This document shows positions 33,952 to 46,373 of a stretch of DNA of 64,000 bases, one piece after another. This stretch comes from Cordilura impudica. Taxonomy: Eukaryota > Arthropoda > Insecta > Diptera > Scathophagidae. Position 1 is the first letter of the stretch. Each line of letters starts with the position of its first letter. The notes beneath the pieces were generated by a model. That model was not told where the DNA came from. It saw only the letters and a list, made by a program, of their open reading frames with translations, and searched no databases. Location: assembly GCA_963682025.1 (NCBI GenBank), contig OY821520.1:90855492-90919491 (forward strand). The letters are read 5' to 3'. A program made the translations under genes and the position numbers.

Positions 33952-34150
33952 TATTTCAGAAAGAATTAAATGTATTTCAGAAAACATCAAATGCATTTCA
34001 GAAAGTATCAAATGTATTTCAGAAACATCAAATGCATTTCAGAAAGTATCAAATATGTTTCAGAAAACATCAAATGTATTTCAGATATTATCAAATGTAC
34101 TTCAGAAAATATCAATTGAATTTCAGAAAATATCTATTGAAATTCAGAAT
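33952..34150 (+). repeat. 22-bp minisatellite
   Basis: About nine imperfect copies of a 20-22 bp unit, TTTCAGAAAGTATCAAATGT-like. They create the apparent 84-codon frame with repeated KCISESI, which I regard as a product of the repeat, not a gene. Confidence 0.85.
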
Positions 34151-34393
34151 TAAAAAGTAGTTTACCCTACAATACCGAAAAGTTATTATTGTTTCTATTA
34201 GTAATTTGGAGTCACAGAAAATATTTAGCAATATTTGGACTTATTTGTTATGCACTGGAAAATAAACTATCAAGGGCGACCTTTTTATCGAAAGAAGATG
34301 AGGACTTCGTTTGTCAATCAGCTACAATATAAACACGAGGATAGAATTTTGACCAATTTTGAAGTCATCAGTTTGAAAATAACACGTTTATAT

Positions 34394-34615
34394 CGTCACC
34401 TAAAGTACAAAAGGCCGTAGCTAACAACAAGTTCAAAGTTAGGGCCTTTTACTTAAAAACTAATATTTTACCATAAATTTGTTTTCATCTTTACTTTTCA
34501 GCTTGATTCTAAAATTTGGATATGAAGTTTAAAGTAGTTTTTGTTTATGATGTTTTTTGCTCTCCTGTAAAAAAAATTAAAATGTTAGTTACGGCCTTTT
34601 GCATTTTAGGTGACG
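34394..34615. mobile_element. 222-bp MITE with ATAT duplication
   Basis: Inverted termini CGTCACCTAAAGTACAAAAG... and (reverse complement) CGTCACCTAAAATGCAAAAG... match over about 32 bp with few differences. ATAT flanks both sides (34390-34393 and 34616-34619). No coding capacity. Superfamily unknown. Confidence 0.7.
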
Positions 34616-34794
34616 ATATGTAGTTTTTAAGAAATATTACAAACCCAGTGTAATACTTAAAAATATATATTTTTATATAGCGTTCTGACTATTTTCTGGA
34701 ATTCAATTCATATTTTCTAAAATTCGGTTCATATTTTCTAAAGTAAATTTAATAAAGTTGGGATGGGAACGTGTTCGTATTGATGAATATGTAA

Positions 34795-35030
34795 TCAACC
34801 CAGGCCACACCGTGATACTGTGATCACCTCTTTTATTGTAGTATTAGAGAGGTTGGCGGTCACCTACATGGATTTGTTAATTGCAGGTGATTTTAATTAT
34901 AATTTTCTGTGAGACATTTATGTCTCAGAAAACATGGAAACCATTGGTCTCACATCATTAAACTACACGATGCCTACACAATATACATCAACAGCAAATA
35001 ATTTACTTGACCTTTTTTTGATGTGTAAAC
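34795..35030 (+). pseudogene. LINE endonuclease fragment
   Basis: IAGDFNYNF (34880-34906) is the GDFN motif of the apurinic-type endonuclease of non-LTR retrotransposons. It is followed by ENMETIGLTSLNYTMPTQ and ANNLLDLFL, the usual spacing to the next conserved block. A stop lies just after GDFN. The similarity ends near 35025 at a GATGTGTAAACATC motif. It probably belongs to the LINE whose RT begins at 36247, now separated by about 1.2 kb. Confidence 0.6.
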
Positions 35031-35398
35031 ATCTATGCGATCAGGGGGGTAAAAATCACAAACTTCCCTTACGGAAGCGGAACTATTTACGGAAATGGAA
35101 GCTACAATTATTTAGCTGATTCATCAACCAACAGAAAGCGCCATGAATGTATAGCATACAACTGCAACCATCAAGTACGACAAACATAGCTGTTGCTTGC
35201 TATACACATGTAAATAGCGCTTACTGCTTGAATAGATGTTTTTATTCACAAACCACAATGATTTCCAGAATTGCACCAAAATATTTCGGTATTTTGTTTA
35301 GTTTTATTTGAGTTCTAAAGAAAACCGCGTCTTTACTCTATTTGGAAATGTTTTTTTTTTAATACAGACGATGGAAACATCAATTCTGTTTGTTTATT

Positions 35399-35722
35399 GA
35401 ATATATTAGTACATACTAAAGAACTATATGTGGAAGAAAATAAATTTTATATTCAGCTATAAAATTTGCAAAAATTTATAAAGATTTCTATATTTTTATA
35501 TTAGTTTATAAAATACTTAAAATTTTCATTTTCATTATTATTTATAAAATTTTTAAAATTGAATATATTAGTACATATTAAACAAATATATGCGGAAGAA
35601 AATAAATTTTATATTCAGCTATAAAATTTTCAAAAATTTATAAAAATTTATACATTTTTATATTAGTTTATAAAATTCTTAAAATTTCAATTATCAGTAT
35701 TCATTATTATTAATAAAATTCT
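35399..35722 (+). repeat. 162-bp tandem duplication, AT-rich
   Basis: Two copies starting GAATATATTAGTACATA (35399 and 35561), about 90 percent alike by eye, non-coding. Confidence 0.75.
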
Positions 35723-35977
35723 TAAAATTTTCATTATCTTAAATGTTCTCCATTTTTGTCTTTTATTTTCTTTAGTCCGATATACAAAACAACATTACAG
35801 CACTGCTCTCAATTAAATAATAGAGCAGAAACAGTAAACATTGATACAGCAGTGGAACATTCAGGTTGGAAACATAAAATATCAAAATAATTTGATTTTT
35901 GACGAACCAAAATTGAAACATAAATTTGGACATGAAACATTACTACACACGACGGATCATTAAGGGAAACATGCCGG

Positions 35978-36035
35978 TCATTTGTATGGGGACGAGGTCT
36001 GAACATGGACCGATTCTCACCAATTTCAATAGCGT
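35978..36035 (+). mobile_element. mini-me internal fragment, copy g
   Basis: 58 bp matching the ATTTGTATGGGGACTAGGTC to TTTCAATAGCGTT segment of the family. Both ends are absent. Confidence 0.7.
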
Positions 36036-36246
36036 TAATAAAAATGCTTTAATTTTTAGATGTTTACACATCTTCCTTGTGATCGGACGCACATGATTTT
36101 TTTTTTTTTTTGTTAACGATTTAACCAAAGTATTCTTGTACGACCAACTATCGGCCTCATGTTTCTCGAAACACGACTTAATTTTCACGACATATGACTT
36201 TATTTTAAATAATGAAACACTATCAGTTACATAGCGCACTTTAATA

Positions 36247-38243
36247 ATGTCAATTACAATGTTTGGCAGAACATATTTCTTTAGTAAATTGGACGTCCAT
36301 TTATCATATGACTTCTGTGACCATCAGTTGTCTTTCTTGGAGAATAATATCTCATACTTATTTGATCTTACTGTACCTAAGATAACGAAGAACATTAGGA
36401 CCTATACAAGAACGTGGTTTACAGCACATATTAGACAACTGATTGGTCAAAGAGATAATGCGTTTTCATGTTGGGAAAAATTTAAGTTAGCTCAACTTAA
36501 AGAAGAATATCGAAATCTTAGAAGAGAAGTTACTCGTGAAATACGTAGATCAAAGTCTGAATATTATGGCCACCGTTTTGAAAATGCAATTAACACCAAA
36601 CGGAAATGGAAAACTATTCGGGAAATTGGAATTGGCCGAACTAGTAATAGAAAACTTGCGAACTCACTCCTGATGAACTTATTAACCCACTGTTCAATTT
36701 CAACCTCCTGCACACAATACAATCAATAACCTAGTGATTTCTGATAATGATAGTCCATTTGATTTTCAATGTGTTAGCAATGATGAGGCACTTACCTGTC
36801 TTTTAGCCATAAAATCAAATGCAATTGGATATGACAATTATCAAAATTATCCATCCTATCCGCTTACCATACATTACTTACATATATAATACGATCCTTA
36901 CCACAAGCGTGTTTCCAACACAATGGAAGCATGTAAAGGTTATTCCTGTGCCTAAGACAAACTCTGAGTTTAAGCCTATATCAATACTACCATTCTTTTC
37001 TAAGGCATAAACAGATAAACGAATACCTAAAACGATTTGGACTATTATCGCAAAAGCAATCAGGCTTTAGGCAAAAACATAGTTGTACAACTACTTTAAT
37101 AGATGTTGCAGATGATATTCGTCATGCCATTGATGGTGGAAATATTTGCTTTTTAGTCCTTCTTGATCATTCTAAAGCCTTCGACATAGCTGATCACTCA
37201 ATACTTTCAACAAAATTCAGTCGGCTTTTTAATTTCTCCGAGTGTTCAAATAAACTTATTGAATCCTACCTGGTAAGCCGTGTTCAGTCAGTCTTCCTTA
37301 ATAACCAATTTTTGAGACCACTACATGTACCTAAAGGTGTTCCGCAAGGCTCAATTCTAGGCCCCCTTTTATTTTCAATGTACGCCAATGACTTCCCACA
37401 TCATGTAAAGTATTGTAAGGTATACAGGTACGCTGATGACATCCAAGTTTATCTTTGCAGTCCACTAATAATTTCCAGAGAAAACGTAGCAAAACTTAAT
37501 GATGATTTAAATAATATTTATAACAGGGAAACTGCTAATGGACTTTGCCTGAATCCCCTCAAGTCCAAATGTCTCATCATGCACAGGAAAACTCTACGTT
37601 ATAATCTAGATTTTGATATTGTTCTCAACAATCAGAGAATTGAAATTGTGTCCTCATCAAATAATCTGGGTATTGTTTTTAATGACACACTTAGATGGAA
37701 CAATCATGTAAACGTTGTGGTAGGGAGAACGTATGGTTGCTTCGGACGTTTTGGGCGACTCAATCTTGTACTCCATTAAATATAAGAATAATACTTACAA
37801 AATCTTACCTAATGCCGGTTTTATTATACGGGTCTGAAATTTTTGCTTTATGTGACTCAACTAGTAAGAGAAAACTAAATGTGGCCTTCAATAGTATTAT
37901 AAGGTATGTTTATGGATTAAACAGACTTGATCGTATTACCTCGTTTTCAACAAGACTATATGGTATGTCGTTTGATAATATTTTAAAATTAAAGGTGCTA
38001 GTCCTATTACACAAAATTATATATCAGAAGGAACCATCATACCTTTTCAACCGCTTAATCTTTGCAAGATCCAATAGAGGGAGAAGGCTTGTACCGATAA
38101 CATATCGTAGTGAAATTTCTGAATGGCAGTTCTACTTTAATGCCGTTTATCTCTGGAACTTACTACCAAATCAAACACAGAAAATCAACAACGCAATACA
38201 GTTCAAAAACAAAATAACTGGTAGTTTTTCAATGCAAATTTAA
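36247..38243 (+). pseudogene. Non-LTR retrotransposon reverse transcriptase (Jockey/CR1-type)
   Basis: The linker before RT (RTWFTAHIRQLIGQRDNAF, EIRRSKSEYYGHRF) is followed, in shifting frames, by RT blocks: QSGFRQKHSC, FLVLLDHSKAFDIADHSI (motif A), VPQGSILGPLLF (motif B), YRYADDIQVYL (catalytic motif C), LNPLKSKCLIM, NNLGIVFNDTLRW and a C-terminal TLYGSEIF/FKNKITG-type tail ending at 38243. The end is followed by an A-rich tail near 38505-38520. Frame breaks near 36700, 37010-37300 and 37750 make it inactive. The clade is inferred from the tail and motif B wording. Confidence 0.85.
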
Positions 38244-38527
38244 ATTAATTGTCACTTATTGTTTTTAATGTTATTTCAACCATTTTTCTCTTTTTTTTTT
38301 TTAATCAAAATTTTACCATTTGATTCTTTTATATTAAATTATGTCAAGCTCATTCATTTATTTAGTTCTTTATTTTATTTATTTTTTATTTACTTTATAT
38401 AAATATACAATTTATTTAAATATTTTTGTATAATGTAACTTGTTTTTCTTTAAAAATTCCCATACTATAATATAAAAGATGTAAATCTTGTTGTATGTGA
38501 AGAACAAATAAAAATAAACTAAACTTA

Positions 38528-39003
38528 ATGATATGTTTCAACTGCCGAAAATTCGGCCACACAAAAAAACATTGCAAAAGAGGCGAAATCTGTAGGGAAT
38601 GTGGATTCTGCGAAAACGAACCCCATGCGTCTTACTATACCAACTGCTCTAGTTTTTTAAAACACAGATCCGTAAATAAAATCAAAGCTGATCGTACATT
38701 CACAGCACGAAATGCATGGAAGATATTCAATGAAAATCCAGCACTGCACTCCGTTAAACCATTTCAAAGAAAAAACTCAAACATTTGCCGATGTTTTGTG
38801 CAGAAACGTGGACGACTGCACATTTTACCTTGAAATACCACTAAAAATGAAATCAAAGAAACATCAGTTTGCAACATCGCCAAGAACAGCGCAATGGCGA
38901 AGATTCTACAAATATGCAAATTTATCGTTTGGCATGAATGTACTACGGCCCACAAGAGGTCACTGGAGGCCCTGGACAACCAAAAGATCCTCGTGACAAC
39001 CAA
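38528..39003 (+). pseudogene. LINE ORF1 (gag-like) fragment with CCHC knuckles
   Basis: MICFNCRKFGHTKKHCKRG is one CCHC knuckle, ICRECGFCENEPHASYYTNC is a second cysteine-rich block, and KHRSVNKIKADRTFTARNAW follows, as in ORF1 of Jockey-like LINEs. The beginning is missing, and it sits directly after the A-rich tail of the upstream LINE, so it belongs to a second, 5'-truncated or rearranged copy. Frame lost after about 38830. Confidence 0.7.
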
Positions 39004-41030
39004 AACATTTTTGGTGGCGCCATTCTTCTATCACCAGGTGATTTATGTCAGACTCTTCTAGTTATTTCCCGATCAACTGTTGCTGACGAGCTAAATGCAT
39101 GCCCAAAATCATTTAATTTGTAGCGGAATGTAAAGGCACTCAAATTAACAACTAGCATGAGAGTGTTTTTGCAACAAGTTCAAACTAGGATTGTGCTTTC
39201 GAAGCATTTATTATATATTAGAAATGGCAATGGAAAGGTACGTGGAATTAGTTGCAAGTCCCGTTTCTTACCCTCTTATAAATCCAAACTTTCTCTAATC
39301 ACTTCCTTTCTGCTCACTTATTCCATGGTAACATTGACTTCAATTACTTGTTACGTAGAATTCAAATGAATATTCCACCAACTCCTGCAGGAAATTGAAG
39401 CTGTGAAATATTAATTATTTTCGATTTAACTATGCTAATAATGATCCATTTTGCCGGTTGTGTGAGCAATTTAATGGAATTTACCACATCCTAGATTTGT
39501 CCGAAAATAAGGATTCTTTGAAACGCAAAATTATTCTACATTACATTACATTGTCATTATTTTATTTTTTACATCTATTTATATACATACACTAAATATA
39601 TTAGTCTTAGATATTTTTGTCCATCCTTAAAAATATTCAGTTTTTAAAAAATTTACCATTTGAAACGAAAACCAGTGTCTTTAGGCGCCACTTGGTGGTT
39701 TAAAAACGATTTGCCTTAATTGGCAAATTTTAACATAAGCCGTGTATTGCTGTACAATAAATATTGAATGTCAGTAACATCAAATCGAATTATAAGATCC
39801 AACTGTGTTTTTTTTATCAAACTTTGTCTTATATAAACCCCAGAGACATCAACAGTTAGTTCTTAGTAATTCCAGAAAAAAATAAATAAAACAAATTAAA
39901 ATTTAATTCATAAATAAAAGCAATTAAGTAAATACTAATACAGGTTTAATAAAGCACACCCTCCGTTGTATGGTTTTAATCCTTAAATACCCAAGCAACA
40001 AATTAAATTGACCAAGTTACGCGAGCACAAAACAAAAGGGAAAAAGGGAAAATAGTAGAGCAAAACATAAAATTCATAAAGAAAGCAACTACAGCGTTAA
40101 ACAAATTACAATTAAACAGCAACGTAGTAATACTAAATTAGCCACAAAACTTCTACAAAGGAATGAATACTTAAAGATGCCAACATTAAGCAGGGACAAA
40201 TTTTTTATATTCTCCTTTTTGTACGACTCCATATATTTTGCAGACCAAGTTTAATTAAGTACTTGTATGAACGTATGGAGTATAAACCCTTAGTAAGGCT
40301 AAAGCCAACGAAAATAATATAAAGTCAAGAAAGAGAAAAAAAAACAAAAGTACAAAAAGACACGACTTTTAAGAAAATTTAAGTATAACAACAACAAAGA
40401 ACCAGTGGTACTAGTCGTACTTAGCAGTAACACCATGCAATAACGCCTACCAATGTCAACTCATGAAATAATAAAAATCTCATATAAATAAACCCCTTAA
40501 GTGTGGTATACGACTAGAATTGTATGTATTTGTATGTTTTTTTCTCGACTTTAATACGAATAAGTGTTATGGAAACATGTAGCAGTTGTTGTTGTTGTGT
40601 TTTGGACTTTTTGTACTTGTAGCAGTTGTTATAACACCATTTGCTTAAGGTTGACATTAAGTGAATTTTATTTATATGAACTATGGCAACCATGTGCTAC
40701 TTCCATTTTCTTACATTTTTCTGATGATAAAATCCTTAAAGTATATTAAAAAAAAGCTCTATGATTGTGGTTTGTATGATTGTATTAGCAACCAAAAAAA
40801 CTGTTTTTATTTGCACTAATTTTACTGGAATATAAGATACCGTACACTGAAGCTTCGAAGTATTTTTTGTTGTTCAATTATACAACTATTATTGAAAATT
40901 ATAGATTTCTTTGTAAAGTTCACGACTGTCTTATATATCCAAGTCATTGGCCAGTGCCATGGAATCAGACATTTATCAAATATTTCAAAGTAATAACTGC
41001 ATGGAATTATCATTCTGCACCAACACTGCC
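39004..41030. other. Stretch without recognised gene
   Basis: About 2 kb of AT-rich sequence. Short frames at 38938-39123, 39157-39369, 40564-40749 and 40822-41013 have no recognisable domain. Confidence 0.55.
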
Positions 41031-41782
41031 GTGCTAAGCAAGAAAGTCACATCTCCATTTTAGTAGTTTTGAGATATTAAGCTTTTTAGTTTTTTGTCTT
41101 TCGCGCCTTTAAATTAAATGTTTTTTGAAAATTTCAAAAACTTATTAAAAACATATTTCTTTATGCAATTTTATTATCGTAACAAATAGGGGAAATTTTT
41201 ATGATAAAGTAGAGTAAACGGACATATGACTTTTTTAAATACTTTATATTAACTTCACAGCCGTACGTACGTGTGCTCAAAAAAATAAAAGTCAAAAATG
41301 GCCCACTTGTCTTCATCCTAGCGATCTGAAATTTTGCTCATTGACTTTTGACACCCATGTGTACACTTTGGAAAAATTTCAGATCTCTAGCTCCACGACC
41401 TATTGTACCTCCCATACAATTTTTTTTTTTTGTGTTTCATATATAAGAAAATAAAAATAAAAAATAAAAAAAAAAATTAAAAATAAAAAATTAAATAAAA
41501 AAAAAAAAAAAAAAAACATTTTTTTTTTTGTGTCATATATAAAGTATTTATATGCAAAAACGTAGTTTTTACGGGATGGTTTTTTGCTTAGCTTACTCAG
41601 CCATAAAATATAACAAAAACCAAATTGTGTAAATAAGTTCAAAATTTTCTTGCATTTGTTCACAATAAAAATAAAAGATTTATTTCATATCAATAAAAAC
41701 ATATTCAAAAACAAGAGAAAAAACAAACACATGTAATTCAAACATTAAACGTTATAAAAAAATTATGAATTTATTGGTAAAT

Positions 41783-43800
41783 TTAAAGGTCGGTGAAATT
41801 GGTCGGTGCAATTTCAGTTTCTGGAAGAGATTTCCAAAATGCCATTCTGTTGTTGGGCAAAATATCTTTGAGCTTTTTTATAAGGTCTTGTTTTCTTTTA
41901 TTAAGTATACCACGAGAAATCGTTTTGGCTGCAGGTTTTAATATTCCAGATTTTATTGATGCAGCTTTTATGAAATTTAAGTTTGTGTAATTTTTATCAG
42001 TAAATCTAGTTTTGTATAACAAGAAGCTATTGCTTTTTACAAATTTTATTTGTACACATTCATTTAAACAGACTCTCGGGACAGTTGTTTTAAGCTTATG
42101 TTGAGACGAGTGGTCATACACTTTTTTCTGTTTTTTTTAAGAACTTTCAATTTGATGATGAAAAGCATCAGCAGACATAAACGTATTTCCTGGTTCAAAA
42201 TATTTTAAAATTATGTTTTCAACATTATGTTCCGAGCAATTAACAATATATACAAAAAAAACTAAACAATTCCCAATTTTTGTTTTGCGCGGCACAGTTA
42301 TCAAGCCAACAAATGAAATTTTTGGTATCTCTACGGAGCTTGAAAAACGCATAAAATGCTGAAATAATATCCTCTTTGGATCTGCCGGAAACTCCCTCGT
42401 GCCAAATAGCTGCAACTGGCTTATCTTGTTTTTTTTCCAACCGGTACAAAGCTTTCATTAAATGCAATAATTCGGGGAGTAAAAATGATTTCCTTGAACA
42501 TGTCACACCTAGGAAGCATTATTACATATCAAAATAACAGAGATTGTGTTAACATATTTTTAATTTAAAATAATTGTTACCTTTTGCAAATCTGCAGAAA
42601 CGATTACACATTCATCGTTTTCGGTTTGATCACAATCACATCTGTACTCTTCTCGTGCTGCGATACTCTTCTCATTGTGCGTTTTTCACATATTACAATC
42701 TTCGCAATCGGCTGCTGGAGTAGATTTTGAATGTTCTGTTTTCTTTTCATGATTGTTTCTTTTTTCACATGACCAGCAATCTTCATGTCCCAATTTCGAA
42801 AATGAAATATTATTCTCAGAAACAATTTTTCTATATAATGCATATGATACATTTTTCTCTTCTTTTTGATTATATTTTTTATGCATGTCTTTGATTGTTA
42901 TATCACTTGGCAAATATCTCACATTCGGTGCATGCTCTCTTCTGTAATGGGAAATAGTTGGATGATAACTTTCAATATGTTTTTGAATCGAAGTTTTATC
43001 GAAAGCGTTATGTGAATTATGCTTGCCCCGTTTGTCGCCCTTTGGGCCAGAAGCATAGGAATTTTTTTTGATGCAAGTACATTACGCACTACCCTATCAT
43101 TTTGATGTTCGAAACCCAAAGTAGCCAAAGACATTTTTTTGCATACTACCAACTCGGTGGATTCTGCGGTAGGTAGCGTATATTTTGCAGTAACTGATCT
43201 CACAGTTGAATTTGATCTTCTTCGCTGAGGCTGCATCGTTGTTATGTGGTTATAAATGAACCATTTTCTTTCACGAGCTTCTAATTCAGAAAAAGTTATA
43301 TTAATCATAATACCCTGATCTTCACTGAGTTGACGGCATTCTTTTTTGATACATGGTTTGTTGCAGCCCTCCTTCAAATTTAATTTTAATGTTTGCTGCT
43401 TTAATTTTGCAGCCTTCCTGCTTTCTGTAGGTGTTGTATAAATTTTTCTTTTCCTCGGCAAGCCATTTTTTGTCAATTGAACATTTGAAGATTCTGCTGA
43501 AAGTAGCGAGTCATGATCTACATCTGTAATTTTATTTTGTTCAATATAAGGCGTTGTTGACGGTATGTTTTGATCAGGACATGATAGCGATTGCATAGCA
43601 AAATTCTTCGAGGATGTAGAATTTTGCGCTTGTTCTTTTAGCGGTGTGTACGATGGCTTATTATCACAATTTTTTTCATTAGTTTCTTTTTTGTTTTTTG
43701 CTGCGATCGCGATCCATTTTTTGTTTTTATTATCATGTAACATAAAAACTTATCAATAATAGTTACGCAAATAAAAATTAATTCTTTTTACTTACCACAA
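41783..43800 (-). pseudogene. Multi-exon transposon gene with DUF7869-like core
   Basis: Read leftwards: a donor-like GTAAGT near 43797, a basic N-terminal region (KIYTTPTESRKAAKLKQQ, cysteine cluster CNKPCIKKECRQL), then GPKGDKRGKHNSHNAF and SYHPTISHYRREHAPN after a frame break at a T8 run (43062-43069), MRYLPSDITIKDMHKKY, and CWSC. A 72-bp intron (42509-42580, GT...AG) precedes FLLPELLHLMKALYR, IWHEGVSGRSKEDI and CWLDNCAAQNKNW. The last block, with WLDNC..QNKNW then FEPGNTFMSADAFHH, is what I recall from DUF7869-type repeat proteins of arthropods. Asp and Asn of LDNC may be part of an RNase-H-like site (inference). C-terminal basic domain to 41783. Confidence 0.6.
42509..42580 (-). other. 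Spliceosomal intron in the transposon gene
   Basis: On the minus strand CAAAAG|GTAACAATT opens it and GCTTCCTAG|GTGTG closes it. 72 bp, AT-rich. Removing it joins ...VSADLQK to the next block. Size typical for flies. Confidence 0.65.
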
Positions 43801-44251
43801 TTATCAATTTCTACACAATTTTTCTTGTGAAAACAATGTTAACAACAAATTAACTCGAAATTATGTGTGTGAGAACGCGATGGCGCTAAAATTACAACTG
43901 TCAAAGGAGTAATTCACTTTGGCACATAACAAATCAGAGTTGCCATGGATCTACAAATTTGTGAGTTATATTGCACATAAAATCGGAGATACTAAGGAAA
44001 AATGTCTTAAAGCCCAATAAATTTAGTCAATGTGACTTTTTATCATAGTAAGGGACAGATAAAACTTTCTTGCGTAGTAAACACGATAGAAGTGGTAGAT
44101 GTGACCATTTTGGTTAGCATTTTAAAGACATTTACAGTTAAAAATTTTGGCTTTTAAGCTTAACACAAAAATCAGAATTTCATACACGGTTCCGAATCTG
44201 GCCTTATCTCAATTTTCGATTTTTGGCGCTTGTGACTTTCTTGCTTAGCAC

Positions 44252-44536
44252 TTCAGAATATTACATGTTACATTTATTAAATTTCATATATTGATATAAA
44301 AATCAAAGAAAAGTGTATAGATGTATACGAATTTATAAGACCACCATTTTTTTAAATAATAATTTTTATTTAGTTCGCAGTAACATTTTTTACTATCAGT
44401 TATACCGAAACCAATCAAAATGAGTGGTTATTTTAAAAAAAATTCATAAATTGATAATTAGTTTCTGATATACCCTATAATCATATCATTGCTATTTGCA
44501 TATAATGGGCTGTAATGCTTCTTAAAAAAACAAGAA
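44252..44536. other. AT-rich spacer
   Basis: Nothing recognised between the TIR transposon and the hammerhead-unit relic. Confidence 0.5.
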
Positions 44537-44698
44537 ATAATTGAATTAGAAATTAATCGAGATCCAGATAAAGTGTGTTTCCTTCCACTGAAGCAAAAAT
44601 TATACCACATATTTTTCAAAATTGATCTATGTACATATATGCTGCAGGACAGGTTACACAGCTCTTTCTGGACATGGCGCCAGCCCTAAATAACAAAC
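44537..44698 (-). repeat. Relic of the 487-bp hammerhead unit, part 1
   Basis: ATAATTGAATTAGAAATT aligns with the unit start ATGATTGAGTTTGAAATT, and TTTTTCAAAATTGATCTATG and GCAGGACAGGTTACACAGCT align with the region up to and including the ribozyme. The core is destroyed: the CTGATGA (minus) is replaced by a shortened TTTA-like remnant, and GAAAC has become GAAAG. It is cut at about 44698 by a mini-me. Confidence 0.7.
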
Positions 44699-44699
44699 G

Positions 44700-45420
44700 A
44701 ATAGAAAAATTATAGTCGATCTAGGTCGACTATATATACCCTATATCATGCGTTTAGAGACCCCAGCTCTTAGGCCCAACTAATTGGATATAGAAAATAA
44801 GCATAAACCATCGTTTATGAAAAGTTCTATTTATATGGGTACTAGGTCGAAAAATTGACCGATCCTGGCTATATTTGGTAAGGTCTCTTATTTTTTGCGA
44901 AACCAAATTTGAAAAAAATCTGTGCAATGTTTTTGTTTTTTGATAGATGTATATGAGGATCGTGAAGCTGCTCTATATGGCAGCTATGATTAACAATGGT
45001 CCTATAGGGTTTATTTTTGGACTACTGACTAATGGGTATAATAAACACGCAGAAACCCAATTTGATCGAGATGTATATGATAATTTGGATCATATGGCAA
45101 TTTAAGTAGTTTTCATAGGAGTCATTTGTATGGGGACTATGTCTTATCATGCACTGATTTTCGCAAAGCTGATAGAAGCTTACATACCAAATTTAAACAA
45201 AATATGTGCAAATTTGCGAACTGTAGTTTGATTACAAGGTTTACATAGACACACAGACGGATGAACGGGCGGACGGACAGACATTGCTAAATAGACTCAA
45301 AAAGTGATTCTGAGCTGATCGGTATAATAAAAGGTGGTTCTAGGTCAAATATTTTTGGTAGTTATAAACATCAGCACAAAGTCAGGGTATACCCTGACCA
45401 CATAGAGGTATAGGGCTTAA
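44700..45420 (+). mobile_element. mini-me/DINE-1-like repeat, copy h
   Basis: Forward. The palindrome is mutated (GTCGATCTAGGTCGAC) and the GGAC microsatellite reduced (about 45259-45280). The right end ACCACATAGAGGTATAGGGC is degenerate. It splits the hammerhead-unit relic, so it inserted later than that unit. Confidence 0.75.
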
Positions 45421-45421
45421 A

Positions 45422-45475
45422 AACAATATATCGTTTGTTTGGCAAAAACTTATATTCATATGGCTCTTCTTAAGA
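45422..45475 (-). repeat. Relic of the 487-bp hammerhead unit, part 2
   Basis: ATCGTTTGTTTGGCAAAAAC and TTATATTCATATGGCT match the unit segment that follows the ribozyme (GATAGTTTGTTTGGTAAAAA, TTAAATTCATATAT). This continues the relic on the far side of the mini-me. Confidence 0.7.
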
Positions 45476-45589
45476 ACTTTATGAAAGTTTAGCAAATAAT
45501 AATTATATATTTAACTATATTTATATTTAACTATAGTTAAAACTTACCTGCAGATGGACCTTATAAAGTGATCTAGCCTAGAACTAATA

Positions 45590-46373
45590 TGAAATCATTC
45601 TAAAATTGGTTAGAACAAAATGTTAGTCTAAATAATCGAATAAAAGATAGATTGAAACTTGATCGTACTGTTGAAAATTTTACGAACCTAATTCATGACG
45701 CAGCTTTCGTATCAACACCAACTAGCTCGCAAACAGGTAATTGAAATAAGGTACTCAGTTCAGCGGAAGTTAATAAATAAAAGAAGATTTAGCCTACTAT
45801 AAAAGCGAATAGCTCAGTTATTATTTAAAAAAGCTAAAAACTTCAAAAACTAACGAGCGCAATCTCGGGAATGCTACAAGACACTTAAAAAGGTCAATAA
45901 AAAGAAGCGTACCCACAAAACGCACAAACGGTTTGTGGTACAAACTCGATTTTGATAAAGAACATGTATTTTCGCAATACTTAAAATCTACCTTTCAGCC
46001 CTTTTCATTCTACAACCTGGAAGACGAAACAATGATATCCTCGTTTCTCAACAGACTAAGTCAAATAAATTTTCCCATCAAACATATTTCTCCCAATGAA
46101 GAGAAACTAGAAATACCTACGATTAATAATAAAAAATTACCTAAAATTACCTGCCAAAAAAAGCTATAACTTTATTAGTTCAATAATTCAATTTTGAGAC
46201 TGAATAACTTTCCTAAATAATGGAAATGTGATGAAATAAGGATGCGGCTAAAGTCAAGTAAGCCAGAGCATGGTATTAAGTCTTATTGACCAATAATAAG
46301 CCATTTCTCTAAAGGTTTTGAAAGATACTTTTTACGAAGATTACAGCCAATATTAGATAAGCGAAATATTATA
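45590..46373 (+). pseudogene. Jockey-type LINE fragment, part 1
   Basis: In shifting frames: LKLDRTVENFTNLIHDAAF, ECYKTLKKVNKKKRT, NGLWYKLDFDKEHVFSQYL, KSTFQPFSF, RPISHFSK-like and FERYFLRRLQPILDKRNII, the linker and first RT blocks of Jockey-clade LINEs. It is interrupted at 46373 by a mariner. Confidence 0.7.

Larger units (their letters stand above)
41031..44251 (-). mobile_element. 3.2-kb TIR DNA transposon with a spliced gene
   Basis: Terminal inverted repeat GTGCTAAGCAAGAAAGTCAC at 41031-41050, mirrored at 44232-44251. The similarity weakens inside. The flanks (CTGCC before, TTCAG after) do not show an obvious duplication. A minus-strand gene fills 41783 to about 43810. I do not know the superfamily. 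Confidence 0.7.

Noticed and set aside
33899..34153. 84-codon frame with repeated KCISE motif
   Set aside because: Direct translation of the 22-bp minisatellite.
33899..36090. GATGTGTAAACATC motif next to CGGATCACAGG, present at 33919, 35028 and reversed at 36059
   Set aside because: Suggests ends of another element around the LINE fragments, but matches are only about 30 bp and I could not define borders or duplications.
40722..40728. CTGATGA string
   Set aside because: No GAAA and no pairing stems follow. Chance match.
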